IMG/VR virus record: IMGVR_UViG_3300035698_013095
Coordinates: 1 to 43,721 of that record
DNA: 43,721 nt
Direction: 5' to 3' (one strand)
Source: a virus
Part shown: positions 1-8,486 of the stretch, one piece after another
Layout of the letters: the number at the start of each line of letters is the position of its first letter
How positions within the stretch are numbered: position 1 is the first letter of the stretch
The notes under the pieces: model-generated
Told to the model about the DNA's origin: nothing
What the model saw: the letters and a program-made list of their open reading frames with translations, nothing else
The model's database searches: none
Position numbers and translations under genes: made by a program

Positions 1-60
1 CAGGTAAGCGCGGACTTGCACTTATCTTATCAAAGATCAAAGCAAGTCCGCGCTTACCTG
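1..60. repeat. Perfect 19-bp inverted repeat at the left edge (fold-back artefact likely)
   Basis: Bases 1-19 are the exact reverse complement of 42-60, with a 22-base spacer. Bases 18-33 are repeated at 43706-43721, and there the upstream bases do not match 1-17. So 1-17 have no counterpart in the circular sequence. I infer a hairpin chimera formed at a contig or read end rather than a real telomere, because a long reading frame passes through the inferred circular junction in phase. Confidence 0.8.
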
Positions 61-1489
61 AGACGGGCTGCCACCGCTCGCTATCCCCTTGTTTTGGGGT
101 GCTGTTAGTATGATCATAAATTGATTCAGCCGATTCTCTCGCTTGCTCGTCAAGATCCTTTTGTGATTTCTCCGATACCATACGGCTCTTTGTAGCACCC
201 ACGTGAGCTAAAATAGCAATCTGATCATGCAACCCTTGAAGCTCTTCAGTGCTCATTTCATCAAGAGTGTTTGTTCCGAGATTAACAAAAAAATCAGCCG
301 GGAGCATATCTAAATTACCCTCTTGTCTTTCACGCGCCAAGAAAGCTACACGGCTTTCTCTTTTATCTTTTGTCTTTTGTGTTCGAGATTTAAGATCATA
401 ACTTTCAAGAATATCATCAATTTGTTCTTTATAATCAGGAGCAACTTTTGTCTTAGCTGACTTTTGTATACTTTTAACTAGCTTTTTTCGTGTTGCCCTT
501 TCTTCTAATTTTTCAATCCGGGCTTCGATCTTAGGGATTGCAGCCTCTAATTGTGCCTCGGTCTTAATATTTTTAATCGTCTTGAGAAAACTTCCTTTGT
601 CCGTCGCGTCCAATTCCGAATCCAATAAAACTTGAAGGGCTTCATTCTGAACCTTGACGACTTGTTCCTGACCCAATTTTTTCCCTTCCTTCTTTGCCTT
701 AATCGCATTTTTAATTCCTTGTCGAGCGACTTTGGTGAGGGTCTCTCCTTTAACTTCTAACTCTTCTTTTTCTAAATCAAATTGTTCTTTAGCCGTCGTA
801 AGAATATCAGCCCGCTGTACATCAAAACTATCCCGTTGCTTCAAAAGAGTATCAATTTTATTTTCAACGGCCTTAATTGGTTTTCCTTCTTTCTTTAAAT
901 TTTTACGCTCTCGTTCTAAACTGTCAATCTGTTTATCGGTAGATCGTACATCCACATCAAGTTTTTTTAAACGCCCTTTCATCTGTTCGTCTTTAACTTG
1001 CTCAACAGCTACACGCTGAATCTCTTCTTTAGATAACCGATCTTCCTGAGATCGTTGCCGGGCCTGTTTCTCTTGAACCTCTTCTAAATTAAGTTCTTTT
1101 TCTTTTGCCGCAGTTTTCTGCTCTGAAGTTTGCTCTGCTTCTTTCTCTATAATATTAACAACCTCACTTTGAGAAAGCGTTTTTGGTTGAGGTTTTGTGG
1201 CTTCAACTTTAGGATCCACTTGCTTTCGAATTTGTTCAATCATCTTAGAAGATGAATATTTCATTGCGCCGGGAAAAGCTAATACTGTAGCTTCAACCCC
1301 TAATTCATAACCACTAGGAATAGACGACCATAGTCGATCAAAAACATTACCATCGTCCGGCCCAAAATTAAGTCCAGTAATAGCACGGATAATATCTCCT
1401 AATCTTTCCTCCCCGAGCTCTGTTACAAAACCATTATACCCCGCACGAGTAAATAATTTATTTACCCCCGCCTGACAATGAAGATGAAT
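1..1489 (-). CDS. Middle part of a giant gp16-like ejection/polyvalent protein, open frame after an in-frame amber
   Basis: This frame is open from directly after the TAG at 1490-1492 to the left edge. It is in the same phase as the 292-codon gene upstream and, through the circular junction, as the 41842-43721 frame downstream. It begins without a start codon (IHLHCQAGVNKLF); the first ATG is at 1264, without a convincing ribosome site. The region AGYNGFVTELGEERLGDIIR followed by VEATVLAFPGAMK is, from memory, typical of phage large polyvalent / ejection proteins. A long Lys/Glu-rich coiled-coil stretch follows (roughly 1200-350). The last codons read at 1-17 (SPRLP) come from the fold-back and are not real. 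Whether this part is made by readthrough, or is expressed at all, cannot be told from sequence. Confidence 0.7.
   Translation of the reverse strand, partial: MHLHCQAGVNKLFTRAGYNGFVTELGEERLGDIIRAITGLNFGPDDGNVFDRLWSSIPSGYELGVEATVLAFPGAMKYSSSKMIEQIRKQVDPKVEATKPQPKTLSQSEVVNIIEKEAEQTSEQKTAAKEKELNLEEVQEKQARQRSQEDRLSKEEIQRVAVEQVKDEQMKGRLKKLDVDVRSTDKQIDSLERERKNLKKEGKPIKAVENKIDTLLKQRDSFDVQRADILTTAKEQFDLEKEELEVKGETLTKVARQGIKNAIKAKKEGKKLGQEQVVKVQNEALQVLLDSELDATDKGSFLKTIKNIKTEAQLEAAIPKIEARIEKLEERATRKKLVKSIQKSAKTKVAPDYKEQIDDILESYDLKSRTQKTKDKRESRVAFLARERQEGNLDMLPADFFVNLGTNTLDEMSTEELQGLHDQIAILAHVGATKSRMVSEKSQKDLDEQARESAESIYDHTNSTPKQGDSERWQPVSGKRGLALIFDKISASPRLP
18..33. repeat. 16-bp terminal overlap with 43706-43721 (circular junction)
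   Basis: The 16 bases at 18-33 are identical to the last 16 bases of the window. Joining through them gives a circle of 43,688 bp (34-43721). The minus-strand frame of the ejection-protein gene is then continuous across the join: 2335 plus 1880 bases is 1405 codons exactly. This is what a circularly permuted or terminally redundant phage genome gives on assembly. Confidence 0.85.
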
Positions 1490-1492
1490 CTA
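1490..1492 (-). other. In-frame amber codon inside the giant ejection-protein frame
   Basis: GCA TAG ATT CAT: a single TAG interrupts an otherwise open 1404-codon frame. One transition would restore Trp (TGG) and one transversion Lys or Tyr, for example. TAG also ends ordinary genes at 19435-19437, 22647-22649 and 26867-26869, so a genome-wide TAG reassignment is not supported. Confidence 0.85.
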
Positions 1493-2368
1493 TGCTTTTG
1501 TCAAAGCATCTTTCATTTTTTTTGGAAAAATCCCCATAACTTTATCAGTACCTTTAGAAATTAATGGACCAAGAAAAGCTTCTCCCGCGCGTTCTGTAGC
1601 AATCTCAATAAATACATCAGCTAACGATTCTGCAAAAGAGGTGAAAGGTTTACTGACAGCTTTTTCGCTAATCTGTAATCCTTTTTCAGTTAATACTAAA
1701 TTACGTCCAATCTCTTTTTCAAGTGCTCCTTTTGTAACCCTTGTTGGTATTTGAACCGCTGTTTCAGCAGCGGCACCGGCGGCAAACCCTACAGAGTGCG
1801 CTAAGGCTCGTCTTAAAAATTTAGAGGAAATCCTCTTGAGTGCGACTGTTGTTCCTTTCGCTGCCGCGGTTTTTGCCGCCGTACCAATTCCAAAAGTTAA
1901 CAATAATTCCATGCCAAGGGCGGGAAGCTCTGCAACTCCTCGAGAGACGTCTCCACCAAAACTATATTCACGTATTTGTTCTTCTGCAATACCTAATAAA
2001 TATGTTTGTGCAATCTGCATATCTTTATTTCGTTGACGCTTATTATCCCCATACTCATTCGATTGTATTCGACGCATGGCCGTTAATACATCTAAATTCT
2101 GTTTAGCCTCAATTCCGGTCCCAATAAAAGGCGCAAACTTTCCGAGGTTAACTCCTCGAGAATGTTCAGCAAAACCAATTTTACCTCTACCTCTCCAATT
2201 TTCTTTTAATGATTCTGGAACACTGATAAGATCTAATAAATTTAATTCATCAGTATCAACAGGCACACGCTGAGACATGACAGCATCATCCACACGAATA
2301 CTTTCAGGCTCAATATTCTCTACACCCAATGTGTTATCAATAAAATCATCTAACCGAATGGTGCTCAT
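1490..2368 (-). CDS. N-terminal part (292 aa) of the gp16-like ejection/polyvalent protein, ended by in-frame TAG
   Basis: The ATG at 2368 overlaps the end of the gp15-like gene. The protein begins with an acidic, soluble region, then carries alanine/glycine-rich hydrophobic helices at about residues 145-205 (LPALGMELLLTFGIGTAAKT, HSVGFAAGAAAET), as seen in ejection proteins that cross membranes. It ends KKMKDALTKA and TAG. The same frame stays open for a further 1111 codons across the circular junction, making a 1404-codon frame with one internal amber. By position (after gp13-, gp14- and gp15-like genes, before the fibre) this is the gp16-like internal virion protein. No lytic transglycosylase motif is evident. 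Confidence 0.75.
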   Translation of the reverse strand: MSTIRLDDFIDNTLGVENIEPESIRVDDAVMSQRVPVDTDELNLLDLISVPESLKENWRGRGKIGFAEHSRGVNLGKFAPFIGTGIEAKQNLDVLTAMRRIQSNEYGDNKRQRNKDMQIAQTYLLGIAEEQIREYSFGGDVSRGVAELPALGMELLLTFGIGTAAKTAAAKGTTVALKRISSKFLRRALAHSVGFAAGAAAETAVQIPTRVTKGALEKEIGRNLVLTEKGLQISEKAVSKPFTSFAESLADVFIEIATERAGEAFLGPLISKGTDKVMGIFPKKMKDALTKA

Positions 2369-4011
2369 TCTTTATCCTTTATTTTAATAATTGGCATCCC
2401 GTCGTTAGCAATAGCTGTAATTTCATACATCCCACCATTTGCCGGAACTTTATTTCCGATAGTTAAATAAACCGGTAGCCCCATACTCTTTAAGGTAGCT
2501 CTAGCTTTAGCGTTCTTGACGAGGTTATCGTGGGTTTCGTCATTCATTTTATCTAACGAAGAAAGGTCCCCACCAAGTTGATCATTCACCATATCCATAT
2601 AAAAATCTAAAGTATCAATAGCGTGTTCTCGACCAAGTTTATTATTTGCATTTTTAAGAATATCAGCTAAACTTCGTCGAATCTTTTTAGATCCAGATAA
2701 CGGACTAGAGGATCCCATTCCCATAAAACCACCCTCGTTAGGGACTTGAAATCCGGATCCTTTTTCTCTCATACCTTCAGTAATATCATTTTGAATAGCG
2801 GTCTTTGCAAAAAGCATCCACTTATCATAAGTGGCTTTTGAAATTTTCTGATTATAATAAGCTTCGGTTGCGTTACGTTGAAAATCTAAAACCTTGTCGA
2901 GAGTATCAACTAACGAATTTTGGCCCTCTTCATAATCAATTAAGAACTGATAATCAGATAATAAGTTAGCTTTCGTATCAACGTCGTCTACCGCATTAGT
3001 TTCAATCTCTTCAAGTCTAATATCTCGAATTCTTTCTAAAAGATTTTGTTGTTTAGTCAAAGCTCTAATTCGCTCTTCTGGTAAACCGGCCTGTTCTGCT
3101 TGAAGTAATGCAAAGGATGTTTGACTAATCTTTTCCTCAAGACCGACGATATCCATCTTATCATTGATTACAGCAGTAGAGGTTTTAAAAATATCAACAG
3201 CCGCTTCCGCAGCTTGTAAAAAATTAGATTTTTTAATCTCTCCGGATTTAGCTTGATCAAGTTTTACTAACAATTCTGCTTTAACACTCGGCTCAATAAA
3301 AAGATCAAAATCTCCTCGGATAAGATGTTGCGCCGCTTCAAAACTTTCTCCCCGAGCCATTTTCCCGCTAATAAAACCACGAGTAATTGATTCCATACCA
3401 CTATCTAAAACTTTTTGTCCTTCTTTTATACCACCGAAAGCCTGACTTAATTTCCGATTGCCCTCCCCATTTTCTTCTTCTAGCTGAAACAATTCAATTT
3501 TTTTAAGATACTCTTCGTAAGAGGGTGTTTGCGCCGCTGTTTTAGCGTCGGACGATATACGATCAAGATAATTCTGTTGAGAAATCTGCGCGCTCTGTTC
3601 AATCTTCCAAGCCACATCACGAATGTCTTCTTGAATATTTATATTATCAATATCAAAAGCAAACTCTTGTTGTAACCCACGATCGGTTAAAGCATCCACG
3701 TGCTCATTCTTTAATTGCGCTCTCTTCTCTTTTAATAGAGCAGTAGCTTTTTCCGGATCCCCCATGTTCTCTTGCTTAATTTGATTAGCGGCCTCTAAAT
3801 ATGAAGTCGAGTATTCTCCAACAGCCTTTGCACGTGTAGAATCGTCAACAAGTTTTTTAGATTTTGCTTCGATGGCGAGAATACCATTAAAAAATGTATC
3901 GGCTAAATTTTTGACCGCCCCGGCAATAATAGCCCCGCTATGGTCCTGATCAGGTACACCGGTCCGGGCAGACGCCGCTTTTGGTCTAAAATATGTAGGT
4001 ATTTTTGTCAT
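2365..4011 (-). CDS. gp15-like internal virion (ejection) protein
   Basis: A 548-residue, mostly helical, charged protein. It starts MTKIPTYFRPKAAS and contains repeated heptad-like stretches (about residues 50-110 and 280-330). It has no signal peptide or membrane segment. Its place between a gp14-like membrane-active small protein and the giant gp16-like frame matches T7 gene 15 order, where the product forms the periplasmic part of the DNA-ejection channel. The ATG shares its A with the TAA of the upstream gene (TAATG-type coupling) and its 3' end overlaps the next start by 4 bases. The assignment rests on position and composition more than on recognisable motifs. Confidence 0.6.
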   Translation of the reverse strand: MTKIPTYFRPKAASARTGVPDQDHSGAIIAGAVKNLADTFFNGILAIEAKSKKLVDDSTRAKAVGEYSTSYLEAANQIKQENMGDPEKATALLKEKRAQLKNEHVDALTDRGLQQEFAFDIDNINIQEDIRDVAWKIEQSAQISQQNYLDRISSDAKTAAQTPSYEEYLKKIELFQLEEENGEGNRKLSQAFGGIKEGQKVLDSGMESITRGFISGKMARGESFEAAQHLIRGDFDLFIEPSVKAELLVKLDQAKSGEIKKSNFLQAAEAAVDIFKTSTAVINDKMDIVGLEEKISQTSFALLQAEQAGLPEERIRALTKQQNLLERIRDIRLEEIETNAVDDVDTKANLLSDYQFLIDYEEGQNSLVDTLDKVLDFQRNATEAYYNQKISKATYDKWMLFAKTAIQNDITEGMREKGSGFQVPNEGGFMGMGSSSPLSGSKKIRRSLADILKNANNKLGREHAIDTLDFYMDMVNDQLGGDLSSLDKMNDETHDNLVKNAKARATLKSMGLPVYLTIGNKVPANGGMYEITAIANDGMPIIKIKDKE

Positions 4012-4463
4012 TATTTAAGTACCCCCGTCGCTTTTCCCACGAAAACTCCTCCCGCGATAGAAGTGCCTCCCCCAATAACACCACTAATAAGTTTTGCTTT
4101 TCCAGATTTTTTTGTAATAGATGCTTGCCTGTCTAAAAGTTTAGCTTGAGCACTCCCGGATCGTTTAATAGCTGATATCTCTTGTTCAAATTGATCATAG
4201 GTATCTTGTAAAACTACAAGACCTGTACCAGCCAAACCAATACCATTTGCTAAGAAAGATACTTTTTGTTGAGCAATAAATTTACGTCGCTGTTCTCCTT
4301 TACGAGAAGCTTCTGCGCCCGTCTCTTCTTGCTGAATACGAGCTTGTTCTTCTAATAACGCCGCTTGATCATCCGCGGCACTTTTTTCTGCTATGCCTCC
4401 GTATATCGACGCTCCCGCGGAGAGAATAATAAATGTGGATAAAGCAATAACGGCAAGGCTCAT
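4011..4463 (-). CDS. gp14-like internal virion protein
   Basis: 150 residues. A hydrophobic N-terminal helix (residues 3-22, VIALSTFIILSAGASIYGG) is followed by an amphipathic Gln/Glu/Lys-rich helix (about 25-70) and a glycine-rich hydrophobic C-terminus (about 122-148). This helix plan, with the QQKVSFLANGIGLAGTGLVV segment, fits the T7 gp14 family, which is ejected first and inserts in the outer membrane. The ATG overlaps the TGA of the preceding gene (ATGA), so the two are probably translationally coupled. Confidence 0.65.
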   Translation of the reverse strand: MSLAVIALSTFIILSAGASIYGGIAEKSAADDQAALLEEQARIQQEETGAEASRKGEQRRKFIAQQKVSFLANGIGLAGTGLVVLQDTYDQFEQEISAIKRSGSAQAKLLDRQASITKKSGKAKLISGVIGGGTSIAGGVFVGKATGVLK

Positions 4464-4903
4464 AAGACACCTCCTGTAATAGATAACATCGAATATGTTC
4501 GACCAAATTTATCATAATGTTTTAAAGAACCTTCTTTTTCAAAACCAAAAAACTTTGCAAATCTTAAAAAAGTGGCTCCTTCTAAACAAGTCATTTGAAT
4601 ACGATTAAACATTTTCGTAACTACATCAAGATCTTGTTTAACTGCTTGACAAATAGATTTCTTTTTTTCACACCATCCTTTAGTACCAAAGAAAAACACC
4701 TCTGCAACCCCCATTCGAATTTTGTAAAGCCCGAAGATTGCATATAATTTATCTCCAAACCAAAGAGACCGAGAAACTCCTCTGTGTTCTAATTCTAAAA
4801 GAGCTCTAGGAATACTTTCTTCCGGCATCCACATTTCAAGTCCAGCCTCTTCCTCAAGATTTAATTTAAAATAATCTTCTGCAACAAAATTTTCTAATCT
4901 CAC
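4460..4903 (-). CDS. gp13-like GNAT-fold phage protein (DUF2833-type)
   Basis: 147 residues with the layout of phage GNAT-like proteins: an N-terminal acidic helix, RGVSRSLWFGDKLYAIFGLY then VAEVFFFGTK strands, and a C-terminal LRFAKFFGFEKEGSLKHYDK segment that resembles the end of an acetyltransferase fold. T7 gp13 and relatives (DUF2833) sit in the same place, just before gp14. They are needed for virion morphogenesis rather than known as enzymes. The start overlaps the end of the tail nozzle gene by 4 bases. No acceptor substrate can be predicted. Confidence 0.6.
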   Translation of the reverse strand: MRLENFVAEDYFKLNLEEEAGLEMWMPEESIPRALLELEHRGVSRSLWFGDKLYAIFGLYKIRMGVAEVFFFGTKGWCEKKKSICQAVKQDLDVVTKMFNRIQMTCLEGATFLRFAKFFGFEKEGSLKHYDKFGRTYSMLSITGGVL

Positions 4904-7209
4904 TTTTCCCCCGCGTCTAATGTTAAGTTGGCTGCGTTAACAGTACAAGGATAAGGTTGATCCTGTAAAATAATCAACTCTTTTCTCTCTTCCCATTTGT
5001 CTTCATAGAAATTTGATTTTACTCCGGTAAAAGGAAGAGGGGGTCGATCCGTTGCTTGACCCGACACCGAAGAAGTAATTTGATCTAACTCATATAAATT
5101 GGTCCCGTATTTAGATCCAATACTGTGAGAAAATATTAAATCTACATCAGAAACATTTTTTTGACTTGTTAGAATATTTTCTTCGTCGGACCCTAATACT
5201 AGGTCCATAGAAACAAAAATACCAATATAATTATATCCTAGATGAACAATGCCCGCTTGTCTGTTTAACGTTATAGTTCCATTGCTAACTGTTACATCTG
5301 GATGGGTACGCCCGTCTGTAATAACTTGAATAGTCTCCCCTTCTAAATGATGAAGTCCTGTTATGGTATCGGCTGTTAAATACCAATCTCCCGCAGCAAT
5401 AGCATCCGTATTATCAAAATCACTTTCAACCGTACATACAACAACAGTAGGGCTCGTATATGCAGTAATTAATGCGACGCCTCCCCCTACACGATCTTGG
5501 TATTTTTTAAAAATCTTTTTACCAACGTCCCCGGCGACAAAGGATCCCCCTCCGGACATAGTAAAATTAATCCCTGTACCCGTCGTAGCTGAAGGGGTCA
5601 TTGTAGGATCTGAAGTAATAACAGATCCATCAAAAGTTAAAAAGCTATCAAGATAAGTTAAATCTTTCTGCGCTTCGTATACCTCATTTTCATAGGCTGC
5701 GGTATCTGCATCTTCATCATCAGTATAATAATCTGTTTTAGATACCCCCTCAAATGGTTCTGTAAAATATTCTAAATAACATACAGCGGTACCATTAATA
5801 GTTCGTTCAACGGCAATCCACACCCTGTCATACCCGTCTTCTAAAGGTTCGATAGCAACACTCGTTATATTTACATCAGCGCCCCCGATTTTATGTTGAT
5901 GCCAACCAGAAACATCCTCTTTTGATTTTAATGTTATTCCGACAAGCACTCCATCATTCCTAACCATCCATAAAATATCAGATCGTCCGCGCTGAAATGC
6001 AATTTGTTTAATTCCCGAGACTGTTAAATGAGACGATACAAATGCTCTATTAACTGATTTATAAGAATCTGCTAATAATTCATATTCAAAACTACGAATG
6101 ATCCGCCCGCCTTTTTGAACATAATAAAGCGTGTTACCATTTGCTACCGGTCTAACTGCCTGAGCCCCGTAAGGGTCAAGAGGACGTTTTCGAATATTAG
6201 TCGGGGTAATAGCATCATTAGTACCCCCTCCATCAATTCCAATAATACCTCCGGTTGTCCCGACGGATATAAAATCTGGAAGTCCTACAATCCAATTTAT
6301 ATAAACAACATCCCCTTGATCTGAAGTAATAGGAAATACGATAGCGTGATCTGCATCAGCCCCGGTCGTATAATCATCATAGCGAGACGCTCCCGCGTCC
6401 GTCGGAGATCGACTTAACCACATAGAATCGGGATTATTATGGGTACTTGAGAAAACAGATCGGCCTTGATAAAAACCAACACCACCGGGATAATCATTCG
6501 CCCCACCGAAAGGATCCGCAGTACGGACATATACAGCAAAGGTCCATGACGTCGCGCTTACACGTGTTAATTTATATGGCGGAAAAGTACGCTGCGCGGT
6601 ATACATAACATTACCTTGTTGTGCAAGTTCAAATTCAAATAATTCAGTATCAGTATAGGGTGAAGTTAATTCATACACTATAGTAGAAGTCCCATCAGAA
6701 ACGTACGCAGTAAATCCAGTACCATCTACATCATCATCAAAAAGATCAGTCAGTTCATAATCATTGGCCCCGGCGTTAGCAACACGAAAATATCGACCAT
6801 TAAGTTCTGTCATACCGACGACACCTTCAATATAGATCTCGTGGCCGTTAGAATAAGGGTGTCCCACGTCGGTAACAACAACAGGACTTGCTTGAGTAGC
6901 TCCTGTAATAACAGTTGCAGTAGGATCAAGAGTTAAAGCCGCGTCTTCATGGATTCTAATTTTAGCATTAGTAAATTCTAAAATATATACTTGTTCGTCG
7001 TTGTACCGAAAACGTTCTATTCGAGCTTCATAATTATGACGAGAATTATGACTAAACATCGTACCGCCGCGGTATACCATAGGTCCTTGTTGTCGAGCAA
7101 TAAAATTCTGCATCCGTTTCCCGGAACCAAAATATAATTCGGAATCTGTTCGACCATAAAGATCAGAAGAAACCTCACCACCTGAAAATTTTGTTAATAG
7201 CTGTTGCAT
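4900..7209 (-). CDS. Tail nozzle protein (tail tubular protein B / gp12-like)
   Basis: 769 residues. The N-terminus LTKFSGGEVSSDLYGRTDSE followed by MQNFIARQQGPMVYRGGTMF is characteristic of the short-tailed phage nozzle family (xFsgGEvSp.LyGR.Dl..y..g...l.NfiV...G...rrpGt.fv). The rest is beta-rich, in keeping with the beta-propeller and platform domains of nozzles. It forms the distal tube of the stubby tail and holds fibres. It lies directly after the adaptor gene, as in T7 and BPP-1-like phages. The start is 3 bases after the adaptor stop region. Confidence 0.85.
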   Translation of the reverse strand: MQQLLTKFSGGEVSSDLYGRTDSELYFGSGKRMQNFIARQQGPMVYRGGTMFSHNSRHNYEARIERFRYNDEQVYILEFTNAKIRIHEDAALTLDPTATVITGATQASPVVVTDVGHPYSNGHEIYIEGVVGMTELNGRYFRVANAGANDYELTDLFDDDVDGTGFTAYVSDGTSTIVYELTSPYTDTELFEFELAQQGNVMYTAQRTFPPYKLTRVSATSWTFAVYVRTADPFGGANDYPGGVGFYQGRSVFSSTHNNPDSMWLSRSPTDAGASRYDDYTTGADADHAIVFPITSDQGDVVYINWIVGLPDFISVGTTGGIIGIDGGGTNDAITPTNIRKRPLDPYGAQAVRPVANGNTLYYVQKGGRIIRSFEYELLADSYKSVNRAFVSSHLTVSGIKQIAFQRGRSDILWMVRNDGVLVGITLKSKEDVSGWHQHKIGGADVNITSVAIEPLEDGYDRVWIAVERTINGTAVCYLEYFTEPFEGVSKTDYYTDDEDADTAAYENEVYEAQKDLTYLDSFLTFDGSVITSDPTMTPSATTGTGINFTMSGGGSFVAGDVGKKIFKKYQDRVGGGVALITAYTSPTVVVCTVESDFDNTDAIAAGDWYLTADTITGLHHLEGETIQVITDGRTHPDVTVSNGTITLNRQAGIVHLGYNYIGIFVSMDLVLGSDEENILTSQKNVSDVDLIFSHSIGSKYGTNLYELDQITSSVSGQATDRPPLPFTGVKSNFYEDKWEERKELIILQDQPYPCTVNAANLTLDAGEK

Positions 7210-7211
7210 AA

Positions 7212-7859
7212 TTAATAAACGAAATCAAACTCATAGTCGCCGGCTACTTGTTGTAGGGTTGATGGAAATAGACCGGAACTCACAAGTTTACTATTTTCAT
7301 ATCGAGTTGGTGGCCTTTCTTGTCCGTTAAAAGCAAGAGCTTCTTTTTCTGTCGCTATAATAAAATCTTTAATTTCTTTAATAATCGAAGGTTTCGCTGT
7401 AATCTTATGAGCTATCACCAAAGCTAATCGCGCAACTAATAATAGAGTAAAGAGAGGAGGAAAGTCAGTTACAGTTTCATTATCATAAAGAAACCATACA
7501 TCGAGAGAAGATCCTTCATTATTATTAATCAAAATAATTCCCGCCTCAATACGATAATCGTATTTAGATAGAGAATGTTTAGGACTTATGATAGCTGTTA
7601 GTTTAAGATAATCATTTGGAAATGAATAATAATCTGCATAGATAGATACAGAAGGTGTTCCTCCACGAGAAACCGCTTCAGATTTTGTAGCAAAATTCCA
7701 ATTTCGAGATTGAATGAGCCCAGCGCGAACAACATCATACCAACGAGCACAAAGACTTTCTACATCCGTCGTAGGGGTATCAATATCCGCAATCGGTTTT
7801 TCTTTTAATAAGTCTAAGGCGAGATTGCATACCCCGACTTTACTCGTTGGTAGTGACAT
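7212..7859 (-). CDS. Tail adaptor protein (tail tubular protein A / gp11-like)
   Basis: 215 residues, close to the usual size for the gp11 / P22 gp4-type adaptor ring under the portal. Family-like features are the N-terminal VCNLALDLLKEKPIADID, then LCARWYDVVRAGLIQSRNWNFAT (helix plus the conserved RxWNFA) and YYSFPNDYLKL. A strong AAGGAGGT ribosome site lies upstream of ATG 7859, directly after the capsid terminator hairpin, so this gene opens the tail part of the late operon. Confidence 0.85.
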   Translation of the reverse strand: MSLPTSKVGVCNLALDLLKEKPIADIDTPTTDVESLCARWYDVVRAGLIQSRNWNFATKSEAVSRGGTPSVSIYADYYSFPNDYLKLTAIISPKHSLSKYDYRIEAGIILINNNEGSSLDVWFLYDNETVTDFPPLFTLLLVARLALVIAHKITAKPSIIKEIKDFIIATEKEALAFNGQERPPTRYENSKLVSSGLFPSTLQQVAGDYEFDFVY

Positions 7860-7878
7860 ACCGACCTCCTTGGTAAAT

Positions 7879-7922
7879 AAAAAAGCGCACGCAAGCGTCT
7901 AAAACTATACGTGCGCTTTTTT
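7879..7922 (-). terminator. Hairpin terminator after the capsid genes
   Basis: A 13-bp perfect stem (7879-7891 with 7910-7922, core GCGCACG/CGTGCGC flanked by A6/T6) with an 18-base loop. In minus-strand RNA it ends in six U. It sits between the decoration-like gene and the tail adaptor. Because the stem carries A-tract and T-tract ends it could work in both directions, but only minus-strand genes flank it. Like T7 T-phi after gene 10, it probably lets capsid RNA outnumber tail RNA. Confidence 0.8.
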
Positions 7923-7948
7923 AAACGAAATTTAAGATTAAAACTACG

Positions 7949-8452
7949 TTAACGACCTAAAGTCGTCAAGACGACTGTAATCGTTCCGGCAGCAGAAACC
8001 TCAGAATTAAGTGTCAACGCCACCCAATAAGAATCATTGGGGATATGCCCTATAACATCTGTGGTCGCAACATCATTAGCAATATCATAAAAAGACTTCA
8101 CGCCTCTCTCTTCTACCCCTAACGCAGCTAAACCATCAGTTTTTGAAGAATACGCGACCCCGGCATTAATATCAGTACCATCCATTAATGCATCTGCGTC
8201 AACTACTGTACCATCCTCTCTATATAAGCCAAGGTCAATATCAGTAGCACCAGCAATAGCATCATTGATGATCCAACACTCTAAAGGAATTTCATGGGCG
8301 CCTACACGAAACAGGGCCTTGACATCCCCCGCGGCATCAGCCGCTTCGGTTTCAAACGTAATACTTCTAACAGTAGGACCGACCCCGCTTGACTTGTGAG
8401 CGTCCGTCGCCACTCCCGCTAATACATTTGCATCAACTTTATCAAAACTCAT
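7949..8452 (-). CDS. Probable head decoration / capsid-associated protein
   Basis: 167 residues, directly downstream of the major capsid gene and upstream of the terminator, so it should be made at capsid-like levels. The sequence is beta-rich and low in charge (TVRSITFETEAADAAGDV, GHIPNDSYWVALTLNSEV, GTITVVLTTL), with no signal peptide. Position and composition suit a capsid-stabilising or decoration protein. I see no diagnostic motif, so the role is an inference. AGGAG precedes the ATG. Confidence 0.5.
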   Translation of the reverse strand: MSFDKVDANVLAGVATDAHKSSGVGPTVRSITFETEAADAAGDVKALFRVGAHEIPLECWIINDAIAGATDIDLGLYREDGTVVDADALMDGTDINAGVAYSSKTDGLAALGVEERGVKSFYDIANDVATTDVIGHIPNDSYWVALTLNSEVSAAGTITVVLTTLGR

Positions 8453-8486
8453 AACAAGCTCCTCTATTTTTTTTTAAAAAAACGGG

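Noticed and set aside
1-60. Hairpin telomere of a linear plasmid-phage (N15 type)
   Set aside because: Only one edge has the inverted repeat, the other edge overlaps bases 18-33, a reading frame continues across the join, and no protelomerase is seen.
1490-1492. Genome-wide reassignment of TAG to an amino acid
   Set aside because: TAG ends normal genes at 19435-19437, 22647-22649 and 26867-26869, each followed directly by a start or promoter, so only local readthrough is possible.
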